Source: Iris pallida
Taxonomy: Eukaryota > Streptophyta > Magnoliopsida > Asparagales > Iridaceae
Assembly (NCBI GenBank): GCA_029216955.1
Contig: JANAVB010003400.1
Coordinates: 15,977,371 to 16,041,370, forward strand
Length of the DNA stretch: 64,000 bases
Reading direction: 5' to 3'
Position 1 is the stretch's first letter, and every line of letters begins with the position of its first letter. Below, piece after piece: positions 1 to 13,700 of this stretch. A program made the position numbers and the translations under genes. The notes beneath the pieces were generated by a model. It had not been told where the DNA came from, did no database searches, and saw only the letters and a program-made list of their open reading frames with translations.

Positions 1-192
1 GGGAATGTCGCTATGGTCCCAGAGGATGAGCAGATTTTAAACAACCTAAACTATGTACTACAGTGCCTACATTGCTTATCCAATAAGGTACTTGAATTTT
101 ATTGTTACGACCTCTATGTCAGGATAGAAGCCCCCTTACCGAAAAGGTATTGTATTGCCTATCTTGGTGAGAAGCTGAAGAATGAACCTTGA
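1..192 (+). other. Unassigned open frame at left edge
   Basis: Frame 1 is open from the first base to a TGA at 190-192 (63 codons). It includes a run VPEDEQILNNLNY and a Leu/Cys-rich stretch. I do not recognise it. It lies on the strand opposite to the host gene, in what is probably a downstream intron, so it may be the end of a transposon-derived frame or chance. No splice or promoter evidence supports it. Confidence 0.2.
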
Positions 193-682
193 CGAAACAC
201 AATGGTATCTACATTGAACTTCAACAGTGAACATTGAGGTAGTTGACTTCCCAAAGAACTTTTAGGAAGGGAACTTCTGAGTGTTCACCTATTCCTAAAG
301 AGCGTCTTAGCCTTAGGCCCAAGGTTGGTCAATAGCAGGCAGGATGCTCAAGTATCCGTGCCAATTGTTTGTCATACCAACTTCTCGTACGAGCGTACCA
401 ATACGCGGTACACTTCTGATCCGGATCGTTCTGTTACGTGGTCCGGATCACCAAATTTCATGCTCCAAATCCTTGTGTCTAATTTTTCACTTTCTATGAC
501 GTTTTTTGATGTGTTGTTTTGAAGTTGAGTTTTTTTGTGTGTGTAGGAAGTGAAATAGTTGCAGCCATGAATTCAAACTTCAAACTTGAATTTTAATGAT
601 TGACTATTTTACTTTTCCAATGTTCATTATGAATTTACATTAAGAAAGAATAGTTGTCAAAGCATTAAAGATCATGGGTTAT
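193..682. other. Non-coding, nothing recognised
   Basis: AT-rich DNA without a supported gene. The stretch 310-470 is slightly more GC-rich but gives no recognisable protein or repeat. Confidence 0.4.
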
Positions 683-901
683 GTTAAAATGTGCCGTAAG
701 GGCACATAATAAAACATCGGTAAATGTGCATTTTACATAGGTACTCCCACCAACACATTGATAAATGTACATTTTACATTGATAAATGCACACTTTAAGT
801 GAAAAATTGCTTTATTTAATGTGTTGGTGGGAGTATCTGTGTAAAATGCACATTTATCGATGTGCATGTTGTTATCATGTGCCCTTAGGACACATATTAA
901 C
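683..901. mobile_element. MITE with long terminal inverted repeats
   Basis: The two halves are imperfect inverted copies. The left arm contains CCGTAAGGGCACAT and ATGTGCATTTTACAT. The right arm carries the reverse complements of CCTAAGGGCACATGAT and ATGTGCATTTTACAC. Both halves carry ACTCCCACCAACACATT or its complement near the centre. About 220 bp, no coding capacity. This is typical of a miniature inverted-repeat element. The target-site duplication is not clear, so the superfamily is not assigned. Confidence 0.75.
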
Positions 902-1551
902 CTAATCCGAAGATCATAGGTATACATAAAAACAAACAACAAAGTGAAGTAGAAGCATTGGGAATAAGAGAACTTCACATTAACCACAATATTTTCTCTA
1001 AATCCTAGAAAATAAGGATGATAACTCAAAGGTCCTAAAAACCATATAAGATGTAAAATTTTCTAACTTATTTCTTGAAATAAAGTTATGAGTTCCAATG
1101 TTATGTTTTATGTAAGTTTTTTTCTTCCATACGATGGACTTATTGAATTATATATTGAAATAAGAACTAACACCAGTCCAATTAGTATTTTAATTTTTAA
1201 AGCGTACTGTAAACCAAATTAGTGAACCAACTAAGCCTACCCCCATTGGTACCGAAAATAAATACAAGTGGCATACCCCATTCCTGAACCTGTACCATCA
1301 CCCAGGACGTATCGTGATCAAAGTAACTATGCTCCCTTGAGAATAGCTATCCAAGATATACATTCCTCAACCCCAATTTGCCTGACATTTATTAAAATTC
1401 GACCCATTGGAACTCTTATTTCTATCTTAAATAATTTATCTCATATGTTCATAAATATAAATTGTAATGATACTATTGATCATCTCTCTTGTGGTTAGAC
1501 TAAGCATTCAGTCTATTCGGTTAAACAAAACCCTAGTTTTACAAATATGCA
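902..1551. other. Non-coding AT-rich stretch
   Basis: No supported gene, RNA or repeat. Short frames near 1268-1498 have no recognisable product. Confidence 0.4.
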
Positions 1552-2626
1552 GTGGACCACAACCAGGAAAAAAATCGAACCGAACTGAACCGCAAACTCC
1601 CAAAACCGAACTGAACGAAACGACATTAGAAATTTCGGTCTTTTTGGTTTGATTAATGCAGTTGGGCTGGGTCAGTCTTAATGGACCGGAAATTATCAGT
1701 TTTCCGAACAAATAGTTTTAAAACAACATTTTTTCCATGTAGCATGTCCTGTCGGGCCTCTTCTTGGGTTTGGTTGAATAAAAATAATATATTGAAGTGT
1801 AATTGCATTGAAGATTTGAAAGATATATTGTTTACTAAAACAATAAATGAAATTACAACACACTTTATAACAAATGTTTAACAACTTTTGTTTAGACAAA
1901 AGGCTACTCATAAATGTAGTATATGCTACAAATAAGGTTACTAATAATTATAAATTATAAAACACATTATTTCAAACCTAATGATAAATTTTTGTTGGGA
2001 TATCCTTGATCCCGTCCTTTATCTAAAAAAATTATTTATTTAAACCAAATTACAACCAAGTTGCAACTGAAGAGGTAGTAATCTTCTATAATGATGAAAT
2101 CTCTTGATGATAAAGAGACTCTCGATGATTTGCTGACACTGACAATGCCTTTGTCTTAGGAAGAGGAGGGACAATCGCCCGAGTTGTCCTGACCGTGGGT
2201 CTTTCTCCACCAACACCATGGCTAGGGTTCTGAAAGGAGGATTAGTATTAGGGTGAGGAAATCTAGGGGACTGAAGCTAGACTGGTGGGGGACACAATTG
2301 TTAGAGAGAGAACTTTAGACTTTTCTTCAGATATATGTAGAGAGAGGATGGGAGAGTGATGGAGACCCGTAGAGAAAGAAGTAGAGTGGGGGAGACTAGA
2401 AGAAGACAAAGGAGAATGAGATTATATATATAGTTCGCGGTGACAATCTTGTAAAAACCAAGTGTTGTTCGCGGTTCGGTTTCACATCTCCAAAGCCAAA
2501 AATGGAACCGTAAAACTGAATTATTCCAAAATCCAAACCGTAAAATGAACGGTATCAAAAACCGAACCGAATAGCGTAACTCAGTTCCGTTCGGTTTCTG
2601 GTTTTAAACCGTATACTGCTCACCAC
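1552..2626. mobile_element. Probable non-autonomous hAT-like element
   Basis: Both ends are rich in the alternating GAACCGAAC / GTTCGGTTT motif that marks a common class of non-autonomous hAT elements in plants. The left end reads CAGTGGACCACAACC and the right end, reverse-complemented, reads TAGTGGTGAGCAG, a weak inverted match. No 8-bp duplication is obvious and the ends are approximate. No transposase frame is visible. Confidence 0.35.
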
Positions 2627-2864
2627 TACTTGTGGTATTTTTGTCATATGCCTTGTACAGATATTTACGGAAAAATATTGTTATACTGTAAAAACAAGAT
2701 AAGGCCCAAAGTGAGAAGTCACAATGGAAACTGTTTGATGAGTTGAATGCAACAAAAAAATCAGGAATTTCAGCTACCTTATTGACAGAGCTCAGAAGAT
2801 TTTAAATGGAGATCTGCACCAAGATTACAGAGCATCTTCAAGAATAACGCAAAATTAGACATAC

Positions 2865-2933
2865 CTTCATCTTCAAATTTATCCCATTCCTCATCCCAGT
2901 CAACGGCCCCTTCTTGTATGCCAGGTTGCCAAC
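2865..2933 (-). CDS. EH/Pan1: EH/Pan1 exon 10 (residues 709-731), last exon visible
   Basis: Codes [19 protein letters not shown] then EDE, the conserved Trp/Asp/Glu segment. Acceptor CTCAAG, donor GTATGT. The intron after it starts at 2864 and has no recognisable acceptor exon in the window. Confidence 0.9.
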
Positions 2934-5900
2934 CTTGAGTATAAACAAACAGAGAGGAACTCTATGTCATGAACATGTGTTCTTTATATGGAATGAAATA
3001 AAAAGAAGAAAAACCTGAGGGTACCGCATGCAAATAATAATTAGAAAAGATTGAGTTCATCGTATATAAAGCCTGAAATCACTTTATGAATAGAATGTTT
3101 TTTTGTTTTTTCAAGCATAACCTTGCAGCATGTTTAGCTATCGCCTCCTGTATTTGCAATTCCTTGATCCAACAAAGAAATCAAAAGAATCTTTCACGTC
3201 TCCTCCTTTATTTTTTAATCAAATGTAATGTCCATGTTTCAGGTTACGATCCTAGTAACTTTAAGGGGCTCTCCAAATTAGGCACATAGTTTGTGTACCA
3301 TATAGAATAATTTTAGTACAAATCACCTATGAATGCATACCTTACTACTGCCATCCTCCTCTTAGCTAATGATTACATTGCATTAGTGCAACTTTCTCAA
3401 TTATTAAGAGTTTGATTCCACCATTGCACCAATATTTATCTGAAGAAACCCTTGCCATTCAACAAGATATTCATATTCTAATCAAATGACGTCTTTCAGG
3501 TCATTGTCCTAGTACCTTCATAGTCATTGTCCTAGTACCTTCATATTGATATCCTCCTCTTAGTTAATGATTTCATTGCATTACTGAAATTTTTTGGAAC
3601 TCAGATCTCAGTTACAACAAGTTGGATTCCACAATTGTACTTGTTAAAGTTCCGCTGCACCAAAACTCTAGAGTTGCGCTAAGGTTTGAGGGTTATATAA
3701 ATATATATTTATATTATTTCAACATGACCCCGGTGGTCGAGGCCCATTTTGGCCATAGGGCTGGATTCACGGAACGATTTTTTTAATCCACTTAAAATGC
3801 GTGGGATTTGAATCTAAGTTACTCTCATACCATATTAAAGTCTCTTCCACTGTACCAAAACTCTAATGCTCTTGTGAGGGTTGAGGGTTAAACATTTAAA
3901 CATTTATATTATTTCAACCGTACTAAAATTTTGCTTGAATTCTCTAAACTCTGGCTGTTCCTTTGTTTCAATATTCTTGAGAAATATATCCATCTTCCAT
4001 GATAATATAATCATATCTACTTTTTCCAAATAAGGGAGAGAGAGGGGGGGAGAGGGAATTTTTATAAAGATGATGGTTCCATGGTCCTTAATTGATTTAC
4101 TGGCGACTCATGTTAGAAGAAAAAAAGAAATTGTTATTCTTATAGAATTCATAATTAAGCTTTTGTAAACTTAAAATGGTTGGTAAAATAGCATACGGTG
4201 AATGCTTGTAGAGACCAACCTTTAGCTAAAAATGAGACGTACATTTAGGAAAATAATTAGTAACTTAGGAATATGCAAGCCAGTTTAAAATCATCAGTAC
4301 CAAACGGAAGCTCAATTGAGGCCATCTTGACATTTATCCCATGATGTTTGCAGCGTTCATTGAGAGCTTTTGCTAACTCCTCGAGATCAGATTGTATGCG
4401 GTCAGCCCGAACCTGGAAATTTGCTTCAAAAATTGAGTGTCTTGGTATGACCTTACATCACTTAACCCAGTAAAAAAACTACCTGAAGTAGACCATCGAT
4501 ACTTCCACCTTGCTCCATCTTCACTAATGCATTCTGTAATTCCAGTTTTCTCTCCTATAGATAAATAAGTTAAAGTTATGTATCAAATACACAAATTCAT
4601 ATGCATGAAGAAGTTTTATGGATTGGACGGTTATCTGCAATACCTGAATATCACGTAAAGTAGCCTCTTCTACAGTCAATTTTGAAGCTACATCTGCAAC
4701 TTGCTTGTATTTCTCCTCATATTTCTTAGCTAGTGATTCAACCTAAACGGTACCATAGCCATTTTCAATAGGTAATACATCAACTAGCTTCTATTCCCTT
4801 GATAATTGGGAAGAATATTCACCAACAGATATTCATGCAGTTACAGTTAAAGGGTACACATGAATCTACAAGATCAAAAGCTAAAAGAAAATGAAATATA
4901 GCAAGGTACCAATACCATATAGTAGGAACCTAAATGTTATAAAAGTATTAGGTTAAGTCACTGGACATTTTCACTTGCCAACCATAATAAAAGTCGAGCA
5001 CCAAGTACACTATCCACTAGCTGTAATGAATCCCACAACTTGACAAGCTTAGTGCCCAAGATTTATACTGTTGCAGGATCAAAGACAAGCCAGCTTGTGG
5101 AAGTCCAACAAACAATCTTCTTTTAAAGGTGAATTATAATGCCAATGAAAGAGATGCAAGAATAAGATTGGTCTTGAAAGTGCCTGCTTTGTGCATGAAA
5201 AGTACGAAGGTACTGGCTAAATCATCCCCAACGTGACTGTTGTCAGCTGAAGACATCATGTTGATAATATGATGCATTGGTTCATACGATGTTGATATGA
5301 TGCATTGGCTCATACTGGTTAACTAGAGTTACAGCTTTGCATGATATGTTGGCTCGTGCTTGGTAATAATGGGTTCATCTTTGACATTCTCTCACCCAAA
5401 TGATGTTTTGTGAATTTCCATTTGAAAATTGAACTGCATGGATGGAGCAAAAGATGATAGGAAAATTTTCTTTTAAATGGTGACTGTATGCACATTCCAT
5501 TGCATCAACAAATGCATTATCATAAAGCACAAGCAGACTATCTAAAATTATAGCTGAGAAATTGTTCTTATAGAAGATAAAACTAGCGCCCCAGCCAATG
5601 CAAGTATGATTACCCAGTTGCATCTAGTGTATGATTCTGCAGGATAATTTGTGATTAACCAGAACATTTGTCCACATGCCTACTAAAGCACACAGACTAA
5701 ATGTTGGGTTCAGGCCTATATGCTGCAGGCCCACATCCCACCTCTCTCACATTTTAAGGTGGATTAAGTTTGGAAACCCAAAAAATTGGGTTTCTTGGCA
5801 GTTTCAGTTTTCATAAAGAAACTATTGGCAATGCTTGCTCCTAAGTCGACAGGAGAGAGGAGAGCAAAGGGGACGAAGGGGAAATTGCTGTAGTTTCCTG

Positions 5901-7700
5901 TTTTGACTCGAGATCGTATTTCAAGTTTGTTTCTAGTCATAGTCTCCTGTGTTCTGGTAGTCGTAGTGGAATGATTGGAGAAATTGAAGCGTTGAGGTAG
6001 AAGAGTGCTCAAACTGCAGACAAGATGTATCTATCGAAGGGAGAGTTGGAGAGGTCTATATGGTCAAAAATGGTCGTAGCGAAGCACCTGAGAATCTGTG
6101 TTGGTATGGACAACACGGAGAATCTGTGTGGGTGTCAAGTATTCAGAATCTAGTGGTTGGGGATGTACGTTGTTTAAGGTAAACTATGAAGTCTTGTTGT
6201 TTTTGACTTTGGAATAGTGTAAAATAGTCTCACATCGGCTACACCATCAAGTGGGTATCTCAATATAATGCTTTGCATGTGTTAAGGTGTGCACATGGGG
6301 TGTGGTGGGGCACGTGTGGGCGCCATGTGGGAATGTTTTTCTAGGAGGAAAAATGATTAACTCCTCAAAGAAAGCATATATGCTTTTTGTCACTCGGACT
6401 CGGACACGGGCTCAAGGGTGCAAAATGGCGTGTCGCGCATGCACGGGCGCATGTGCGGGTGTAGGCGCGGACTGGCGCACGACTCCGTTGATTGCGGGAT
6501 GATCTAAAATATCAAACTCAATTTTTGTATGTTGGTATTTTAATCCCACATCGGATAGGAGAAGAGTTGGAATATAATCATCTCTATAAATAGAGCCCCC
6601 TGCCCTCCTTTTGGAGACATATAAAAATTAAAGATAAAAGAAGTTTGTTGAGTCCACGGAGTCCGTTCGAGTCACAAAAAAGTTGACTACGAGCGTTCCA
6701 AAAGTTCTTTGTGAACTTGCTGGTTCCTGGAAGCAGATCGCGGCGGACGAATCTTGCTTTGAGCAACGGTGATCTTTATCACTCCAGCAAGAATTGTTTT
6801 CTTTATCTTCTTCCTCTTCAAGTCTTTTGTAAGTTGTAATCCGTTTTGTCTGTTTGCAACTACGATTGCAAGGAAGAACGAGAAGTCTATTTTGTCTGGT
6901 TGCAACTGCATTTGCAAGAAAGAACATTCGGTTTTGTTGGATGTAATCGGGATATACTGTGTTGGTTGTAATTGGGATATACTGGAAGTAGTTCTTTGTT
7001 AGAATCGAGAATAGTCAGAAAGGAACTCTTGTGTGAATCTCTCATCTCGACTAGTTGAGGGTACTGGGGAAGGATGACAAGTCACCATGAGAGGAGGGTA
7101 CTGGGAGGGTACTGGGAGACAGATGGGATGGGAGGGTACTGGGATGAGAAGTCACCATGAGAGGAGGGTACTGGGAGGGTACAGGAGGGTACTGGGAGCC
7201 GGTGGGTAGTGATGGGGTCAAGAGGAAATAAGAGGAGAGGGTGTGAAGATAGGTGCCGTGTCCGTGGTGTGAAGATAGGTGCTGTGTCCGTGTCGCCATG
7301 TCCTTGCAGTGTCGTGTTGTATCCATGTCCGTGCGACAGTTTTAGCATGTACATTTTGGTCATTCTGAACCCAAAAAATATTGAGATGCCATCAATTATA
7401 TGTATATTCAAATATAGATGTAAAAGAATTTCAAAATCAGCACATTTTAACTACAAGACATTCTATCAAAGGTGACAATTGATGATCATTTATCCTGTGT
7501 CACTAACAGCATTAAACAGTGTCAAGCAGACACCAAGACAAATGCCACAGAATTATCAAATGTCATTCAATCCTCACCAAGATGCCACAAGTTAGAATTG
7601 ATGGTCAACTGTAACAATTAGAAAAAAAGAGCACGGGTCAGCCCGCAGCCACGTGGCACCACCCCATTGGCAGGTCAACCAGCGTGGGACCCATGCAAAT

Positions 7701-7767
<67 letters not shown>

Positions 7768-10700
7768 ATGGGGTGGCGCCACGCAGGCGGGCGGGCCAGC
7801 CCGCCTGCGGGCAAAATACCTTTTCCGTAGAAAAAAAACATAATGACACTCATAATTAACCGAAATCATCAATAAAAGACAAAACAAAAATTTCATAACA
7901 TCCTATCAAAAAGTTATTAAACATATAAATCAGACAGTCCTGAAATAGTAAAACATAGAAAAAGCAGTAGAAGCAGAAATGAGGAAAACTCACTGATGTA
8001 CAGTACATGTAAATGAATAATCCAACATAATTTTTGAAGTAACAATACCTCACGTTTATCAGAAGAAGCCCTTTCCGTTATCTCATTAAGCCTATTGTCA
8101 CACCTACTCTTGTAAAGAACCTGAGGCACAAGAAAATTTAGTACAACATATTATGACAAATATTACGGCATTAACTTTCTAGTATATTACCTATATGTAA
8201 TAGACAAGTAATCTATATGCCATAAGGAAAATATATATATACAGACTAGACCTGTCAGTTGAAACCCTCACGGAAAGGCAAACTTAATTGAAGCATACAT
8301 TACTAATCTTGACAACATGAAAAAAAAAACTATTGTCTGAAACATTTGATATCTTGGCATAGGTTCTTTGAACATGAAAATATAATTGTCTTGTGAGAAG
8401 TATGGTTCAAAGCATCAAAAAAGAATGCTACATTAAGCGGTTTTGATTATTCCATTGGTCCATGGCTGGTTACAGATAAATCGGGTTACCCGGCCCAAAA
8501 CGGGTGCTTGGAATCTTTTTATTAACCGGTCCCCGTTAACCCATAAACCAAAAATGCTTGAAAAGTTCACCACAGAAAGGAACCACAACCGCCTTCATCA
8601 CAAATTCTGGGGTCAGCTAATCTTTTTCGTCAATTCCACTCAACATTAGTTAGTTACGGATACCCCAATGTATGCTCTGTCAGGCTAACATTTCATAGAT
8701 TATCATCTTCATCCAAGCCTTTTCTCATCAGAATGCGACTATGGAGTATAGGAAACCTCCATACAAGATTTGACAAAATTTAATGACTGGATGTTGACCT
8801 TATGTCAACCCTCTATATTGATGTCAAATTCCTAGTCCAAGGTAGCTATGAGCATGAAAGGGTCATGCCTTAAAACCTAGGTGGTCAGTTGGCAAGTAGG
8901 TAGACTTAACATTTTTGGGTTGCATTTTAAGCTCGTGCAACCAAGGACCACCTCCAAGTTCCCCTAGACTATAAAGAGTCTAGATAAAGAGGTTAGATGA
9001 TACAAATTTCTATAGGGAATTGCATTAATCTCTACGACATATTACGCCAAAGAGTGAAAGGATGACAATCCCAGTCCAAAAAATTATGCTAGTTGTCGGC
9101 TACCTATGAAGCACTACTTAGGAAGTGCGGACACTCCAGAATCAGTTGCCCAGAAATCAGTCGCCGGTTATGTTAACCGTGCATTGGACACAATAATGAA
9201 ACTCCTAAATTAGGACACTAATACGTGACATGACCATGTCGTTATGTCCCTACCATGTTGTGTTCAATCCATATCCGTGCAACATAGTTGGCTACCTAAG
9301 ACAACACTCGTTTACGCAGGCTTGGGACCAGTTGTAAGATAAGTATATCAAACACGGCGCAGGCAGAGTTGGTCACCAAAGAGCAAAAATTACAATGTGT
9401 GACTGATACGCACGTACAAAAAGGGAAAAGGATAAGGTTCTCCACAATACAATATTCAAAAGGGATCACTAATTACTAGACGAGTGGAACCAATAAAATA
9501 TGCTTATCAGGATTCATTCATAAATCCAGACAAAGAACATACACTGTATATCACAATGAAGAAAATAGGAAACTTACAAGCTCCTGCATCTTGGTGCGGT
9601 AAAACTCAATCTTCTCTCGGGAATCTAAAATCTTCTCCGCTTCTTGAACCTTTATCAGGAAACATAATTAGCAGGAAAAATATATATTCAAAATAAACAT
9701 TCTGAAAAAGGTAATATCTTTAGCATAGCACAGAACAGCTTGTTGCTTCATGGCAGTAAGTATTTCCCCAATACTACAACATAAATAGAACTCATTTTAC
9801 CATACAAGTAATGGACGAAATCATGCCTTCATAGAACTTATGCCACTATAGTAAAATAATGGACTCCCTGCCCTTGCACCAAAATTGCAGTGTTAGTGAG
9901 GTTGAGAGTTATGTATTCATATTCTAGCATGCCCCCTCAGGTCGAAGGGCCATATTTGGGCAGAGAGCTGGATATATGAAAACCACAGTAACCAAACAAA
10001 ATATGTGAAAACAATCAACAAAAGAAGAGGAAATTTTAGAAAAGAAGTGGACGTCAAGAAAGAAAATTGTGAAAGTTAAACCACTGTTAACTTTACTTTT
10101 ACTAACTTGAACACAGATGAATAGGTGGTGTTTTAAATTATGCAGATCCGTAAACAACAGAAGTTTTTGACTTTATGAACTGAGTATATTAACATTCTCT
10201 GTAGCTTAGCTATAAGATACCAGGTGCGGGGATCTTATATATAAGCAAACTGTATTGCCCAAAAAAATCCTATAATTCTATTGCAGCAGATATTCGAGCA
10301 AAGATTTTGGATAAAGGCTATGTTGAAGTTGTAATTGTAAAGAATCAGATAAAGGTAAATGTTGGAGTTTGGCCTTTTTTATTGGAAAGTTTAGTCCCAC
10401 ATCGGCTAGGCCAAAGAAGTTGTATCTCTATATAATAGCTATGCTTGTTTAGAGATGCACATGTGGTATGGAGGTGTACATGGGTGTGCCATGTGGGGTA
10501 TTTTTCTAATAGGAAAAAGGCTAAATCAACAATGAAACCATTCATGCTTTTTGCTCTTGGAAAATTAATTTCCATTGGAGCTAAGCCTCCCGTAGGGGCC
10601 TTGTGACTCGGACTCGGGCTCATAAGACGTAATGTGGCGTTTTGTTGGCACACTTTGCACTTAGCACGTCAGCATCGTCGCTAGGCGCATAGTGCGCTTA

Positions 10701-13700
10701 AGTTGCGCTCGTTCCGCGAGCCTCTTGCGCAGCCGGTTGCGCGATTTGCGCAAGGGTGCGCGCAGTGCGCGCATTGCGCGGTTTGCGCAAGGTGCACGCG
10801 GTGCGCAAGTGGCACAAGTTGTACGAGTGGCGCAGTGTGCGCATTGCGCGGATTGTGCAGGTTGCGCACGGTGCGTGTGGCGCAGGTGGCGCAAGTGGTG
10901 TTGTGCGTGTTGTGCGCGCAGTGTGCAAGTTGCGCGGGTGGCGCAAGTTGCGCGGGTGGCACAAGTTGCGCGGGTGGTGCAAGTTGCGCGCACTGTGCGC
11001 AAGTTGACTCAGATCGTGTCTATGACGATTTGAACGATTACAGTACGTTCGGGACGGTTTTTCCCACGTCCCGAACGTTCTGCTAACTGAGCAGTTACAG
11101 TGCGGGCTTATATATGGCTCTCTTCTCTCTCACAGTATATACAAACAAGAGACAGAAGAACGGAACAAGTGTTTTTTAACACAAGTTCAGTTCAGAATTC
11201 CTTACGAATTCCCACAGACTTTGAGAGAGAAGAGCAGCGTTGTACCAGCGTCACTTAGCGCCACAGGAGTCCGCTGCCATCCGAGGAGTCAGAAGAGCGG
11301 AGTGTTCTAGAGTTCTCCGTTGAACTTGCTGGTTCCTGAAAGCTGTTCGTATGGGACGAATTAAGCTTTGAGCAACGGTGATCATTCACCTCAGCATGTT
11401 GTTCTTCCAACTTTCGCATGTCATCCACTTCGCTGTTGCTGTTGGCAATTCAATTTATACCTTCTTTTTAGAAGTACTACTATCGTTTGCTGCTGTTACG
11501 AAATCTTTTTAGATTTTCGTAATCCAGAATCCTCCTAGGATCTCTATTGTGCACCTTGTTTGAAGTGTTGCATAGAAACATTATTTTTACAATGGTTTCA
11601 TTTTTTCAGTTTTCCATCGAAAATTGTGCCCCGGGACTAACTATCTCAAAGCTTAATTAACGAGATGGAAAACTTAAATGCTGCACTCATCAATCCTAAC
11701 TTCACAAAGTTAGAACAATTTGATGGTGAGCACTATCAAATCTGAAAAAGAACGGTTTTCCTCAATATTCAGTTCTCTGATGTTGATCACGTGCTGAATG
11801 AGGAGGAACCTGCTGTTCCAGAAACTGGATCTGCGGCCGCAATCTCTGCGGCTACTAAGAACCAGGCCAAATGGAAAAGGAACAATAGCATTTGTAAGCT
11901 TATGATCCTAAATGCTATGGAAGACTCCCTTGTTGAATCATATTCAAAGAAGACTATTGCCAGAGAGATTTGGTAGTCTCTGAAGAAACTGTACGAGGAT
12001 GATAAGAACCGTAGCAAGATATTTCTTGTTGAAAAATATCACAAGTGGTTCTTTGAGGACGAGAAACCAATGTTGCCGCAGGTGAAGGAGTTCCTGAAAC
12101 TGCAACAGAAGTTGGAAGACGAGGCGATGCCCCTCCCCGACAAGTTTGTTGTTGGAGGGATCGTTTCGAAGCTCCCTGCTGGGTGGAGCAAGTTCTATGC
12201 AAACATGCATAGGAAGTTGGAGATCACTCTCGACGATCTCCTACAGAAAATCTACGTTGAGGACCAGATGAGGGCTCAACTAAAGGTGAACGCATTGTCC
12301 AAGCAATTGGCTAACGCCAATCTAGTTCATACCAGGGAACCAAGGGGAAAGCATGCGACTTCCCATAGCAAGAAGAATGACCCTGACAATCTGAACGTGA
12401 AGGGGACTTCCTTCAAGCAAAAGAAGGCAAAGTCTCAGATGTCTTGTTTCAAGTGTGGCAAGAAGGGCCACTTCAAGAGTGAATGCAAAGCAAAGACCAA
12501 GCAATCAGAGCAAGGAGAGCCTAGCAAGGTATCTATGATCACTGACGTTGTTGCTATGATTGCGCAGGTCGATGCGGTAGGGGCTGACTCTGACTGGTAG
12601 GTAGACACTGGAGCCACCTGCCATGTCTGCTCCAGCAAAGAGTGGTTCACCACCTATACACCAACTTCTGAATTGGTTATGGTGGCGAACCAGGCACAAG
12701 TTGAAGTGCTCGGGATCGGGACGGTGGTTTTGAAGCGGACTTCAGGGAAGTCTCTGACGCTTCAAGGTGTGAAACATGTACCTGCTATCGCAAAGAACCT
12801 GATCTTGGGAGGCCTACTCTGCAACGCAGGCCTCATGATGGACATCAATGCTGGACAGATGGTGATGTCCATAAAGGGAACATATTTCAGAAAAAAATTT
12901 TGTACCGAAGGAATGTTCAAAATTCAGCTTGTAAATCAGTCCAATGTAATTAATGCAATCACTTCTTCTGCTTACACTTTTGAGTTGTGGCATAATAGGC
13001 TAGGACATGTTCATTGTAAACGAATAAATAGAATGTCTAGTCTATGACTTATCTCCAAATGTGTGGATAAAGTAGAGAAATGTGAAGTTTGTGCTCAAAT
13101 GAAGATCACAAGGAAACCATTTCCTCGGATTAATCGAAGTACAGATCTTCTGGAGTTGGTACACTCTGATATCTGTGACTTCAAAAAATTCTCTACAAAG
13201 GCCGGGATAAAATATTTCATAACCTTCATCGATGACTTCTCAAAGCATGCGTTCGTCTACTTGCTGAAGGCTAAAGACGAAGCATTCGAGAAGTTCAAGG
13301 AGTTCAAGGCCGAAGCTGAGCGGCAGACTGGACAACAACTCAAAAAAATAAGAAGTGATCGAGGTGGAGAGTACAGGTCTCATGAATTTGTATCGTTCTG
13401 TAAAGAACATGGAATTGTCAATGAGACTACGGCTCCGTACTCTCCTCAATCAAACGGAGTAGCAGAGAGGAAGAACAGAACGTTAACAGAAATGATTAAC
13501 TCAATGTTGCTGACTGCGGGTCTTCCAAAGTGCTACTGGGGAGAAGCTGCATTGACGGCCACTTTTATTCTAAATAGAGTGCCTCATGCAACTTCAGACA
13601 TTACTCCTCATAAACTCTGGTTCAAGGTCAGACCTAACTTGAATATTATTCGAGTGTGGGGGTATCTGGCATATGTCAAGCTTCCAGATCTGAAGATTGA

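Noticed and set aside
1..2864. C-terminal exon of the EH/Pan1 gene
   Set aside because: I looked on the minus strand for the usual FVKELTL-type continuation after DKFEDE and did not find it.
7592..7896. Poly-Pro and poly-Gly frames
   Set aside because: They are translations of the G homopolymer in several frames, with no gene features.
10661..11086. Cys/Ala/Arg-rich frames on both strands (also 16954-17401)
   Set aside because: By-products of the TGCGC array in the C LTRs, which is open in several frames at once.
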